Positions 33,548-42,402 of a DNA stretch of 64,000 nucleotides are shown in pieces. A program made the position numbers and the translations under genes. The notes beneath the pieces were generated by a model that had not been told where the DNA came from, did not search any database, and saw nothing but the letters and a program-made list of their open reading frames with translations. This stretch comes from Nesterenkonia cremea. Lineage in GTDB: Bacteria; Actinomycetota; Actinomycetes; Actinomycetales; Micrococcaceae. The stretch is from contig NZ_BMIS01000004.1 in the NCBI RefSeq assembly GCF_014642675.1, positions 1 to 64,000 on the forward strand. Reading direction: 5' to 3'. The stretch's first letter is position 1, and the number at the start of each line of letters is the position of its first letter.

Positions 33548-36500
33548 TCGCAACACTGATCGAGCCACATATCGCCGCTGTCGTTCTGTACGGCAGCGGC
33601 GATTCGGCGTCTGGAGCCGAGGCCACCCACGCCGCCCTGACGGCCCAGACCAGACAGCCCGATGCCGTCATCGAGCTCTCCTCCTCGGCCTATTCCGGGC
33701 CCCAGGATCTCTCCCGGTCGCTGCGCTCGAAGCTGCTGCGCGACCGGCGTCGTGCTGAGCAGACCACCTCTCCCGGGCCGGCCGGGACCAAGTCCACCCA
33801 GCTGTGGCGCACACTGGAGCGCCAGCTTCCCGAGGGTTTCTCCGGGGAGCAGCAGTGGCTCTGGATCCTGCCGGCCGGCACCGTCCCGGAGCCGGAGGCG
33901 CTGGCCCAGCTGGAGGACCGGCTCTTCACGGTCAAGGATGAGAACACCCATCCGAAGATCAAGGTCATCGGGGCCAAGATCACCGACGCCGACCAGAGCC
34001 ACGGCCGCCGCCTGATCAACGTGGGCCTGGCCGCCGGACACTCTGGTGAGATCGTAGCCCTGAACGAGCCCCGCGAGCTGGACCAGGGCCAGTACGACGG
34101 CCGCGACGAGATGGCCGGCGTCTCCGCCCACGGCATGCTCGTGGACTCCACGCTCTTCGCCGACCTCGGCGGCTTCGACCCCACGCTTCCCGCCGACTAC
34201 GCAGCCCTGCAGTTCTGCGAGGCGGCCCGCGAGATCGGTGCCCATGTGGTCATCGAACCCACCGCCGTGGTGGGCCGCGAGGTCGCAGCCCCAGGCCGGG
34301 AGCGCCAGGAGCACGGGCAGGAGACCGGGGAGATCGACCCGGCCCGGGTCCACCGCTACGGCGGCTCCCTGTACCTTCCCGCCCCGCAGCGACGGGGCCA
34401 GATCAGGCGCCGCCTGGCCTCGGTGAACCCGTTGGCCGTCCCCTTCCTCTGGCTGGGGATGTGGGTGGCGGCCATGCTGCGCCTGGTCCTGCTGAGCCTG
34501 ACCAAGGCCCCCGACGCCGGCGTGAGCCAGTTCCTGGCCGCCGCCGGTGCGCTGATGAACTGGGCCGCGCTGTTCCATGTGCGCAGCTTCCGCGCCAAGG
34601 GCCGCAAGGCCGCCTTCGCCCGCCGCGAGCGGCAGAAGGAGTTCGACCCTGCCGAGACGCTGCGGACAGGCCGCCGCGCCAATGAGGAGCGGCGGCTGAG
34701 CTCGGCCCAGCTGCGCGCCCACCGCCGGAAGGTCATGACCGCGGAGACAGTCTCCGCGCGCCCGGGTGTCCCTGAAGACGAGCGCGCTCAGGAGCGTGCC
34801 CGCAAGGAGGCCGAGGACGAGGCCCTGCTGGCCGTGGGCGCCTCCGACGGCGAGTTCGACGAGATGCCCTCCCGGGGCTCGGGGGACAAGCTCGGCCTGT
34901 TCCTGATGCTGCTGGCGCTGACGGGAGTCTCCCTGGTGGCCTTCCGGAGCTTGCTCAGCGCCGAGTCGCTCACCGGGGGAGCGGCGCTGCCGGTCTCGGC
35001 CACAGTCCAGGAGGTCCTGCACCACGCCACCAGCTTCGTCTCACCGGAGGGGCTGGGTGACCGTGCCGCTGCCGACCCCTTCAACCTGATCCTGCTGCTG
35101 CTCTCGGCGCTCAGTTTCGGCCATGCCTCCACGGTGCTGGTCTGGCTGATCATCCTGGCCCTGCCGCTGGCCGCGCTGACCGCCTGGTCGGCCGCCGGGC
35201 TGTGGACCCGCAGCGCAGTGACCCGGATGATCGCCAGCCTGCTCTGGGCGGCGGTGCCCACTCTGCACCTGGCTCTGGGCGAGGGGCGGATCGGTGCCGT
35301 GCTCGCCCACATCCTCCTGCCCCTGGCCGTGCGCAGCATGGTGCGCGCCGTTCAGGCCCGCGGCAGTTGGGAGCATGCCACCGGTGCGGCCCTGCTGCTG
35401 GCGGTGCTGACTGCGGCGGCCCCGGTGCTGCTGATCCTGGCCCTGCCGGTGATCATCACTGTGGCCATCGTGCTGACCGTTCGGGACGGCAGTCGGCGCA
35501 GCGGCCGGACCCTGTGGCTGGTCCCGCTGCCCTCGCTGGCCCTGGTCTTCCCCATGCTCGCCTCAGCGGCCGTGGCGGAGAAGAATGTGCTGGCCACGCT
35601 CATCGCCGAGCCCACCCCGCCTACCGCCCCGGGCATCAGCGGGGAGACCGCCCCGCTGTGGCAGCAGCTGCTGGGACATCATGTGGCCTTCGACCCGGCC
35701 GCCGGCCTGGCCGGTGCCGGACAGTCGGGCTCCTGGATCTCGGACTACTTCACCGGTGACTTCTGGAGCCTCCGCCTGGCGCTGCTCATCGGCGCCCCGC
35801 TGCTGATCCTGGCCGGCCTGGGCATCTTCAGCGCCCTGTTTCACCGCCGCCCCAAGTCCGACGCCGACCCGGCCGGTCTGCGCAGCGGCACCGCCGTCGC
35901 CGTCGGGCTGATCCTGCTGGCCGCGCTGGGACTTTCCGCGCTTGTGGCCCAGCTGGCCGCCGGCGACGACGGGCTGAACCTGCTGCCGGGCAGCGTGGCT
36001 CCGCTGGTCTCGGTCATCTCCTTCTGCCTGCTGGCCGCTGCCATCGGCTCGCTGGCCCGGCTGCCGCAGGCCATGCGGCGCATCGGCGGCTACATCACCC
36101 CGGTGGCGGCCACTCTGCTGGTGCTCTCCGTGGTGGCCTCGCTGGCGCTGTGGGCTGTTCCGCGCAGCACTCCGGCCTCGGAGCTGACCGGTGAGCCGCT
36201 GACCCCTGTGCACCAGCAGCCCACAGCCATCGGTCCGGGTGAGATCCGTCAGATCCCGGCCTCTGCGGCTGATCAGGGTCTGGGCCCGGCGCAGCTGCGC
36301 ACCCTGGTCCTGGAGGCCACCCCGGAGGGCGTGGTGGCGGAGCTGGTATCAGGTCAGGGCAGGACGCTGGACACCTATTGGCCCGGCATCAGCGTGGGGG
36401 ACTCACCGCTGCTGGCCCGCTCGGCGGACGGCGTCCCTGCTGAGCGGGATCTGCTGGGCGGCGAGGAGGTCCTGGCCGAGCTGGTCGCCGCCGTGGTCTC

Positions 36501-37146
36501 GCCCGGCGCGGAGAACATCGACGAGCTCATGGAGGAGCTCGGCGTCGGGTTTGCGCTCATTCCCGGCAGCGAGGAGGGTGCGCTGGTGGACGCAGTGGAC
36601 ACCGCCGCCGGCCTGACCTCTGTGGGCCCCACCGACCGCGGGCTGCTGTGGCGTGCTGAGACCGATGAGGAGCAGGACATCCCGCATGTGGCCGGCCAGG
36701 CCGGGGTCAGCACCTCCTGGGCGCGGATCCTGGACGCAGAGGGAGAGGTCGTGGCCCTGCTGCCCAGCCAGAACCACCAGGTCAGCCTGGAGCTGGCGGA
36801 CCTGCGCGACAGCCAGGGCGAGCCGCTGCAGGCCGAGGCCGGACAGAACTACTACATCCAGATCGCCAGCGAACGTGCCACCGGATGGGAGGCGCAGCTC
36901 GACGGCGAGACGCTGCGCCGGATGCCCGCCGATGAGACCGGCGACGGCACTGAGGAGTGGGCTCAGCGCTTCGAAGTCGCCGGTGAGAGGCTCACCGCTG
37001 ACGCCGAGCTGAACATCGAGCACCAGCCGGTCTACCGGTGGCCGATGCTGTTCGGCGTGGGGATCTTCCTGGTCTTGGTGACGTTGATCGCAGTGCCGCT
37101 GCCGCGCAGCTGGCGGATGCTTCCGGTGGAGGTGAGGCAGGTATGA
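33544..37146 (+). CDS. Large membrane glycosyltransferase, GT2-like, with non-standard start
   Basis: The frame is open from 33478 but has no ATG, GTG or TTG before GTG 34021, which would remove most of the N-terminal GT-A domain. CTG 33544 overlaps the whiB stop (CTGA) and follows GGAAG at eight bases, so I propose it as the start, giving 1200 residues. The GT2-like region (about 10-300) has the usual Rossmann opening, but the expected Asp-Asp motif after WLW reads WLWILPAGT, so catalysis may be lost or altered. About a dozen membrane helices (300-890) and an outer beta-rich region follow. Similar proteins precede DUF5719 genes in other actinobacteria. Confidence 0.75.
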   Translation: MIATLIEPHIAAVVLYGSGDSASGAEATHAALTAQTRQPDAVIELSSSAYSGPQDLSRSLRSKLLRDRRRAEQTTSPGPAGTKSTQLWRTLERQLPEGFSGEQQWLWILPAGTVPEPEALAQLEDRLFTVKDENTHPKIKVIGAKITDADQSHGRRLINVGLAAGHSGEIVALNEPRELDQGQYDGRDEMAGVSAHGMLVDSTLFADLGGFDPTLPADYAALQFCEAAREIGAHVVIEPTAVVGREVAAPGRERQEHGQETGEIDPARVHRYGGSLYLPAPQRRGQIRRRLASVNPLAVPFLWLGMWVAAMLRLVLLSLTKAPDAGVSQFLAAAGALMNWAALFHVRSFRAKGRKAAFARRERQKEFDPAETLRTGRRANEERRLSSAQLRAHRRKVMTAETVSARPGVPEDERAQERARKEAEDEALLAVGASDGEFDEMPSRGSGDKLGLFLMLLALTGVSLVAFRSLLSAESLTGGAALPVSATVQEVLHHATSFVSPEGLGDRAAADPFNLILLLLSALSFGHASTVLVWLIILALPLAALTAWSAAGLWTRSAVTRMIASLLWAAVPTLHLALGEGRIGAVLAHILLPLAVRSMVRAVQARGSWEHATGAALLLAVLTAAAPVLLILALPVIITVAIVLTVRDGSRRSGRTLWLVPLPSLALVFPMLASAAVAEKNVLATLIAEPTPPTAPGISGETAPLWQQLLGHHVAFDPAAGLAGAGQSGSWISDYFTGDFWSLRLALLIGAPLLILAGLGIFSALFHRRPKSDADPAGLRSGTAVAVGLILLAALGLSALVAQLAAGDDGLNLLPGSVAPLVSVISFCLLAAAIGSLARLPQAMRRIGGYITPVAATLLVLSVVASLALWAVPRSTPASELTGEPLTPVHQQPTAIGPGEIRQIPASAADQGLGPAQLRTLVLEATPEGVVAELVSGQGRTLDTYWPGISVGDSPLLARSADGVPAERDLLGGEEVLAELVAAVVSPGAENIDELMEELGVGFALIPGSEEGALVDAVDTAAGLTSVGPTDRGLLWRAETDEEQDIPHVAGQAGVSTSWARILDAEGEVVALLPSQNHQVSLELADLRDSQGEPLQAEAGQNYYIQIASERATGWEAQLDGETLRRMPADETGDGTEEWAQRFEVAGERLTADAELNIEHQPVYRWPMLFGVGIFLVLVTLIAVPLPRSWRMLPVEVRQV

Positions 37147-39245
37147 GCGCGAAGAAGGTCAAGAAGGCGATCCGGCAGCAGCAGCGGGACCGTCGCCGGG
37201 CTGAGCGCGAGCAGGCCCGCCAGGCCAAGGCTGCCGAGCAGGCCCGACGCAAGGCGGAGCAGCAGGCGGCACAGGAGGCTGAGGCCGAGAAGCGGAAGAA
37301 GGCGAAGGCTGAGTCGGTGAAGGCTGGTGCGGGGAAGGCTGCTGCGACGCCGCAGGCGGAGAAGGACCAGCCTGAGAAGACCGCGAAGCCGGGGAAGAAG
37401 GGCGCGGAGAAGCCCGACGCCGGCCGCCCCGCCGGTGTGCAGACACAGTACGGCGGCGCGGCGGCCTCGGTGCCGAAGAAGCTCGCTGATGCGGAGGGCG
37501 CTGGCTCTGAGAAGAGCGCGAAAGCTGAGAAGGCTGCGAAGCCTGCCGAGGAGAAGAGCAGCACTGGGAAGACCAGCGCCGCCAAGGGCTCCGCGGAGAA
37601 GAAGCCGCGCAGCAGCGGCTCCCGACCCTCGGCGGTGCGGCTGAGTGCCGTCGTGGTGACGGCCGCTCTGGTGGCGGTGGGCGCTGGGTCTGCGATCACT
37701 GACTTCTCCGGCGCGGACCGCAGTCCGCTGTCCCCGGTGGCCGGTTCCGGGGTGCCCTCTCCGCAGACCGGGCAGAGCTACCTGTGCCCGCCCATGCCTG
37801 GTCAGGCTGATTCGCTGACCACGGACGGGATCCTGGACTACGCCACGCGGGATGACTCGGCCTCCAGCGTCTTCCAGTCGCTGGTGCTCGCCGAGGCGGG
37901 CGCTGATCTGCCCGAGGCTCAGATCGCCCAGCTCACGAGCTCTTCGGATCTGAACCATGAATCGATCAGCGGCGGCGAGGGCGTGATCCACCATCAGGAG
38001 GCCGATCAGCAGCAGACGCCGCTGCTGGGAGTCTCGGCCGCTCAGAGCGGTGAGCCGCTGACCGCGGCCGCACTCTTCGAATACCACGCGGACCAGGGCC
38101 CGGTGACGGGGCTGTCCGTGGGGGAGTGCGGTCCGGCTCAGCAGAACCACTGGTTCTTCGGCCCGGAGACAGGACCGGGAGCCACCTCGCTGCTGACCCT
38201 CTCCAATCCCTATGATCGCGCCTCCACCGTGGAGATCAGCACCTACGACGCCGACGGCGAGCGGGGCGCCGGCGGTGCCCGCAGCATCCTGGTCCCGCCG
38301 CAGACGGTGCGGACGGTGAATATGGCCGCCCTGAGCGGCGGCAGCGTGAACATGGGCGTGGAGGTCAGCGCCACCGGTGCTCCGGTGGGTGCTCAGATGC
38401 AGTCCTCCCGCGCCGCCGGGCTGACCGGCACGGGTGCGGAGTTCCTGCCCAGCGCGCAGAGCGTGGAGGAGGAGCACCACATCCCCGGGGTGCCCATGCC
38501 GGACACCTCCGGTGCGGGTGCCGCCGATGATCCCACGCTGATGCCCGCTGAGCTGTGGCTGCACGTGCCCGGCGAGGAGACCACCACCGTGGAGCTGCAG
38601 GTCTTCGGGGAGGATGGCCAGGTGGCCCTCGAGAACCCCGCGGTGTTCACCGTGGAAGGCGGACAGGTCGACCTGCTGGAGCTGCTGGGCCCGGACGCCG
38701 GCGTCTATGACGTGGTGGTCCGCACCGATAACCCATCGGCTGTGGCCGTGGCCTCCCGGGGCATGGGTGAACTGGCTGAGCTCGGTGCTGAGGATGAGGC
38801 TGCCGCGGAAGACGCTGCCCAGGAAGAGGGAGAGGAGCTGGACGAAGGGACTCTGGCCCTGGACTTCAGCTGGGGGACCGGCGCTGAGGAGCTGACTGAG
38901 ACCTCAGGGGCGGTGCTGCCGGAGATCGGCCGGACTGATGAGGCGGAGACGGACCTGAATCTCTTCGCAGCGCAGGGCGGAACGGTCTCCTACCGTCTGC
39001 TGGATGGTGAGGGCGAGCACTCCGAGCCGCAGGAGGTCGAGCTTCCGGCCGGACAGTCGGTGACGGTCTCCGCCGATGAGCTCTCCGATGTCATGGATGA
39101 CGCCGTCGCCGTCGTCGTGGATCCACCGGTGGGTGAAGGGGTCTATGCCTCCCTGCTGACCACTGATGACCAGGGACGATTCTCCATGAGCCGCGTGGAA
39201 TCGCTGCAGGACGATGAGGCCACAGTGCCGGTGCGGCTGCGCTAG
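37143..39245 (+). CDS. DUF5719 family secreted or membrane-anchored protein
   Basis: The 700-residue protein starts at ATG 37143, overlapping the glycosyltransferase stop (ATGA). Residues 1-165 are a highly charged Lys/Glu/Ala-rich cytoplasmic region, probably helical. One membrane helix follows (about 165-185). The outer domain (190-700) has beta-sandwich-like repeats typical of DUF5719 (LLTLSNPYDRASTVEISTY, ILVPPQTVRTVNM). The conserved coupling with a membrane glycosyltransferase suggests a partner in building or exporting a wall polymer, but the function is not established. Confidence 0.82.
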   Translation: MSAKKVKKAIRQQQRDRRRAEREQARQAKAAEQARRKAEQQAAQEAEAEKRKKAKAESVKAGAGKAAATPQAEKDQPEKTAKPGKKGAEKPDAGRPAGVQTQYGGAAASVPKKLADAEGAGSEKSAKAEKAAKPAEEKSSTGKTSAAKGSAEKKPRSSGSRPSAVRLSAVVVTAALVAVGAGSAITDFSGADRSPLSPVAGSGVPSPQTGQSYLCPPMPGQADSLTTDGILDYATRDDSASSVFQSLVLAEAGADLPEAQIAQLTSSSDLNHESISGGEGVIHHQEADQQQTPLLGVSAAQSGEPLTAAALFEYHADQGPVTGLSVGECGPAQQNHWFFGPETGPGATSLLTLSNPYDRASTVEISTYDADGERGAGGARSILVPPQTVRTVNMAALSGGSVNMGVEVSATGAPVGAQMQSSRAAGLTGTGAEFLPSAQSVEEEHHIPGVPMPDTSGAGAADDPTLMPAELWLHVPGEETTTVELQVFGEDGQVALENPAVFTVEGGQVDLLELLGPDAGVYDVVVRTDNPSAVAVASRGMGELAELGAEDEAAAEDAAQEEGEELDEGTLALDFSWGTGAEELTETSGAVLPEIGRTDEAETDLNLFAAQGGTVSYRLLDGEGEHSEPQEVELPAGQSVTVSADELSDVMDDAVAVVVDPPVGEGVYASLLTTDDQGRFSMSRVESLQDDEATVPVRLR

Positions 39246-39297
39246 TCCTCCCAACACTCCGCCCCTGAGGTCACCGATCCGCGGGATGCCCCTCGGG

Positions 39298-39303
39298 TAG
39301 GGT
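39298..39303 (+). promoter_or_regulatory. -10 element TAGGGT, leaderless start of DUF3499 gene
   Basis: It ends eight bases before GTG 39312. Confidence 0.5.
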
Positions 39304-39311
39304 GAGGGACC

Positions 39312-39692
39312 GTGGATTCTTCGCGCAGATGTACTCGCAGCAGCTGTGAGCGGCCGGCGGTCGCCACTCTGACCTACAGTTATCAGGACTCGACCGTCGT
39401 GATCGGTCCGATGAGCATGTACGCCGAGCCGCATACCTATGACCTCTGTGCTCAGCACGCCGACTCGGTGAATCCGCCCCGCGGCTGGGAGGTCATGCGC
39501 CTGAACTACGCGCCCGCCGCCGAGACCTCCACCGGACAGGACGACCTGCTCGCCCTCGCCGACGCCGTCCAGCGTGAGGCTCCGGAGCCGGCCGCCCCCG
39601 CACCGAGCATGCGGGAGAACCGTGAGCGCATCGCACCCCCGGAGGGCAAGGCCCCGATCAGCCGCGGCCACCTCCGGATGCTCAAGGACTGA
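39312..39692 (+). CDS. DUF3499 domain protein, zinc-ribbon-like
   Basis: The 126-residue protein begins with a cysteine pair (CTRSSC) and a second Cys and His in YDLCAQHAD, the pattern of DUF3499 proteins, which look like small zinc-binding domains. The C-terminal half is variable and acidic before a short basic end (APISRGHLRMLKD). The family is restricted to Actinobacteria and of unknown function. Gene order whiB, glycosyltransferase, DUF5719, DUF3499, Trm112 is shared by many members of the phylum. Confidence 0.9.
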   Translation: MDSSRRCTRSSCERPAVATLTYSYQDSTVVIGPMSMYAEPHTYDLCAQHADSVNPPRGWEVMRLNYAPAAETSTGQDDLLALADAVQREAPEPAAPAPSMRENRERIAPPEGKAPISRGHLRMLKD

Positions 39693-39790
39693 CCTTCAGC
39701 ACCTGCCTGCCGCACAGCCCAGGCACACCGACGCCGGACGCGCCGGCAATATGCGGTCATCTTCGCTCACTGCCACAGCTGGGGCCGCGA

Positions 39791-39796
39791 TAGGCT
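39791..39796 (+). promoter_or_regulatory. -10 element TAGGCT, leaderless start of Trm112 gene
   Basis: It ends six bases before ATG 39803. Confidence 0.55.
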
Positions 39797-39802
39797 GACT
39801 CC

Positions 39803-39970
39803 ATGCCCACAACCCTCCCTGAATCTCTTCTGGCCGTTCTGCGCTGCCCGGCCACCGGCAGCCCGCTGCGCCAGGACGGCGATGAGTTGGTCGCCGTCGA
39901 GGATGAGACCACGCGCTACCCGATAGAACACGGCGTGCCCAAGCTGCTGCCCGCCGATTCCGCCGTCTGA
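39803..39970 (+). CDS. Trm112-like small protein
   Basis: The 55-residue product begins [21 protein letters not shown] and contains [12 protein letters not shown], the Trm112/YcaR pattern of a short protein that supports methyltransferases or glycan enzymes. Only one cysteine remains (Cys15) of the zinc-binding set seen in many relatives, so this one probably does not bind zinc. It has its own leaderless promoter. It lies 11 bases before ahcY and may be co-transcribed with it, a pairing seen elsewhere in Actinobacteria with phosphomannomutase or manA in the same group. Confidence 0.85.
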   Translation: MPTTLPESLLAVLRCPATGSPLRQDGDELVAVEDETTRYPIEHGVPKLLPADSAV

Positions 39971-39981
39971 AGGACCACGCT

Positions 39982-41460
39982 ATGAGCTTTGACCACACAA
40001 TCGCCGACATCTCCCTGCATGAGGCCGGCCGCCACCAGATCCGCCTGGCCGAGCATGAGATGCCCGGCCTGATGGCCCTGCGCGAGGAGTACGGCGAGGC
40101 CCAGCCGCTCAAGGGCGCGCGCATCGCCGGCTCCCTGCACATGACCGTACAGACCGCCGTGCTGATCGAGACCCTCACCGCACTGGGCGCCGAGGTCCGC
40201 TGGGCCTCCTGCAACATCTTCTCCACCCAGGATGAGGCCGCCGCGGCCGTCGTCGTCGGTCCCAACGGCACCCCGGAGGACCCGCAGGGTGTTCCCGTCT
40301 TCGCCTGGAAGAACGAGACCCTGGCTGAGTACTGGTGGACGGCGTCGCAGATCTTCGCCTGGCCCGGTGTGGACCAGGACCCGGCGCAGGGCGCCAACAT
40401 GATCCTCGACGACGGCGGCGACGCCACCATGCTGGTGCACAAGGGCGCGGAGTTCGAGGCCGCAGGCGCGGTCCCGCAGCCTCAGCCGGAGGACCCGGAG
40501 GAGTACGGCTACGTCCTGGAGACCCTGCGGAAGTCCCTGGGGGAGAACCCGCAGCGCTGGACCGGGATCGCGGAGAACCTGCGCGGCGTCACCGAGGAGA
40601 CCACCACCGGTGTGACCCGCCTGTACCAGCTGGCCCGTGACGGTCAGCTGCTGTTCCCAGCGATCAACGTCAACGACTCGGTCACCAAGTCCAAGTTCGA
40701 CAACAAATACGGCATCCGCCACTCCCTGCCCGACGGCATCATGCGCGCCACCGACGTCCTGCTGGGCGGCAAGGTAGTTGTGGTCTGCGGCTACGGCGAC
40801 GTCGGCAAGGGCGCAGCTGAGGCGCTGCGCGGCCAGGGCGCCCGGGTCATCGTCACCGAGATCGATCCGATCAACGCCCTGCAGGCCGCCATGGACGGCT
40901 ACCAGGTGGCCACCCTGGACGAGGCGGTGGAGCAGGGTGACATCTTCATCACCACCACCGGCGGCAAGGACATCATCTCCGCTTCAGCCATGACGCAGAT
41001 GAAGAACAAGGCCATCGTGGGCAACGTCGGCCACTTCGACAACGAGATCGACATGGCAGGTCTTGCTCAGCTGCCCGGCGTGAAGAAGGTGGAGATCAAG
41101 CCGCAGGTCCACGAGTGGGTCTTCGACGAGACCACCGGCCGATCGATCATCGTGCTCTCCGAGGGCCGTCTGCTGAACCTGGGCAACGCCACCGGCCACC
41201 CCAGCTTTGTGATGAGCTCCTCCTTCGCCAACCAGGTGATCGCCCAGATCGAGCTCTTCGAGAAGTCGGCGCTGGTTCACCAGGGCGAGGATCCCTACGA
41301 GAACGAGGTCTACGTCCTGCCCAAGGTCCTGGACGAGAAGGTCGCCCGCCTGCACCTGGATGCCGTGGGCGCCAAGCTCACCGAGCTGACCAAGGAGCAG
41401 GCCGACTACCTCGGTGTGGATGTGGCCGGCCCGTATAAGCCGGAGCACTACCGCTACTGA
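39982..41460 (+). CDS. ahcY: Adenosylhomocysteinase
   Basis: The NAD-dependent enzyme splits S-adenosylhomocysteine to adenosine and homocysteine, relieving product inhibition of methyltransferases. The 492-residue chain has [15 protein letters not shown], the catalytic Asp/Glu/Lys region ([11 protein letters not shown]), the NAD loop [12 protein letters not shown], and the C-terminal KPEHYRY that covers the neighbouring subunit's cofactor. A GAAGGA ribosome binding site overlaps the end of the Trm112 gene. The insertion near residues 140-180 is normal for the long type. A hairpin terminator follows. Confidence 0.97.
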   Translation: MSFDHTIADISLHEAGRHQIRLAEHEMPGLMALREEYGEAQPLKGARIAGSLHMTVQTAVLIETLTALGAEVRWASCNIFSTQDEAAAAVVVGPNGTPEDPQGVPVFAWKNETLAEYWWTASQIFAWPGVDQDPAQGANMILDDGGDATMLVHKGAEFEAAGAVPQPQPEDPEEYGYVLETLRKSLGENPQRWTGIAENLRGVTEETTTGVTRLYQLARDGQLLFPAINVNDSVTKSKFDNKYGIRHSLPDGIMRATDVLLGGKVVVVCGYGDVGKGAAEALRGQGARVIVTEIDPINALQAAMDGYQVATLDEAVEQGDIFITTTGGKDIISASAMTQMKNKAIVGNVGHFDNEIDMAGLAQLPGVKKVEIKPQVHEWVFDETTGRSIIVLSEGRLLNLGNATGHPSFVMSSSFANQVIAQIELFEKSALVHQGEDPYENEVYVLPKVLDEKVARLHLDAVGAKLTELTKEQADYLGVDVAGPYKPEHYRY

Positions 41461-41480
41461 GGCTGCGCCTCACCCAGGCG

Positions 41481-41527
41481 CGAACGGCGTCCCCTCCTCA
41501 GCAGAGCTGAAAAGAGGACGCCGTTCG
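41481..41527. terminator. Bidirectional hairpin terminator
   Basis: CGAACGGCGTCC (41481-41492) pairs exactly with 41516-41527, enclosing a smaller CCTC/GAGG-type inner stem and AAAA on the plus side. It separates convergent ahcY and RDD genes. Confidence 0.8.
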
Positions 41528-41530
41528 TGC

Positions 41531-42343
41531 CTAATACGGAACAGTGTGCAGCCGTCGCTCCAGGGAGTGCTGGCGGTCCTGCTGTCGGCGCAGTCTGCGG
41601 TACTCCCGGTTGCGCCGCTCAGCCATCACGGCGGTGAGGAAATCCATCGCCGACGACGGCGGCGGGGGAGGAGAGACGTAGGGGCGCAGCTCCTGCGCCA
41701 GGCCTGCGGCATGCTGCTCCAGGTACATGGCCCGGCCGGCGCGGTCGCTCTGCGCGCCGCGCAGCAGCCGGGAGATCCGCAGCGCCAGCTCGTCAGGGAC
41801 CCGTCCCAGGTCAGCGACCTGCGTCCAGGACTGCAGATGCTGCGGGACCGGAAGCATCATCGGCTGGATCCGGGGCTGACGGACCTGGATGCCGTAGGTA
41901 CCGGCCACCATATCGCCCAGCCGCTTGCCCCGGCTGTTGAACAGCGCGCAGAGCACCGCCACCAGGCCCGAGGTCATGTAGACCTCGAAGACGGCGAGGA
42001 GCATGCGGATCACCGAATGCCGCAGACGCAGCGAGCCGCCGTCGTCGCGGACCACGCGGACGCCGAAGATCAGGCGGCCCACAGTCCGCCCGCGGGAGAG
42101 GGTCTCGATGGCGATGGGAAGCACCACAAAGCACAGCACCGCGCCGCCGAGCATCGTTGCCTGGAACAGCGCCTCATCGAAGGTGACTGCGGCGGCGCCG
42201 CTGGTGGCCCCGAACAGGAGCAGCAGCCCCAGGTAGGTCACGGTGTAGATGATGATGTCGATGACCAGGGCGCCGCCACGGGTGAACAGAGAAGCGGAGG
42301 GGAGCTCGAGCTCGACGGCCTCGCCGGTGACCACAGTACGCAC
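41531..42343 (-). CDS. RDD family membrane protein
   Basis: The 270-residue protein has an RDD domain (about residues 10-140) with three membrane segments and conserved Arg and Asp residues (FTRGGALVIDIIIY, GRTVGRLIFGVRVVRDDGG). A soluble, Arg- and Gln-rich C-terminal half follows. RDD proteins are poorly understood, some proposed as ion transporters. It is divergent from the spoIIM-like gene, a pairing widespread in actinobacteria next to moxR and DUF58 genes, which are missing here. GTG start with a -10 six bases upstream. Confidence 0.87.
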   Translation of the reverse strand: MRTVVTGEAVELELPSASLFTRGGALVIDIIIYTVTYLGLLLLFGATSGAAAVTFDEALFQATMLGGAVLCFVVLPIAIETLSRGRTVGRLIFGVRVVRDDGGSLRLRHSVIRMLLAVFEVYMTSGLVAVLCALFNSRGKRLGDMVAGTYGIQVRQPRIQPMMLPVPQHLQSWTQVADLGRVPDELALRISRLLRGAQSDRAGRAMYLEQHAAGLAQELRPYVSPPPPPSSAMDFLTAVMAERRNREYRRLRRQQDRQHSLERRLHTVPY

Positions 42344-42349
42344 GTCCCC

Positions 42350-42396
42350 AGCCTAACGCTCCGGCCGGGTGACGGCGTGGCCACAGCCGATAGGGT
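42350..42396. promoter_or_regulatory. Divergent leaderless promoters for RDD and SpoIIM genes
   Basis: TAGGCT on the minus strand (42350-42355) ends six bases from GTG 42343. TAGGGT on the plus strand (42391-42396) ends six bases from ATG 42403. The hexamers are about 35 bases apart, so the -35 regions overlap. Confidence 0.6.
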
Positions 42397-42402
42397 GGCC
42401 CC

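Noticed and set aside
39971..39981. SAH riboswitch before ahcY
   Set aside because: Only 11 bases separate it from the Trm112 gene and they hold the ribosome binding site, leaving no space for an aptamer.
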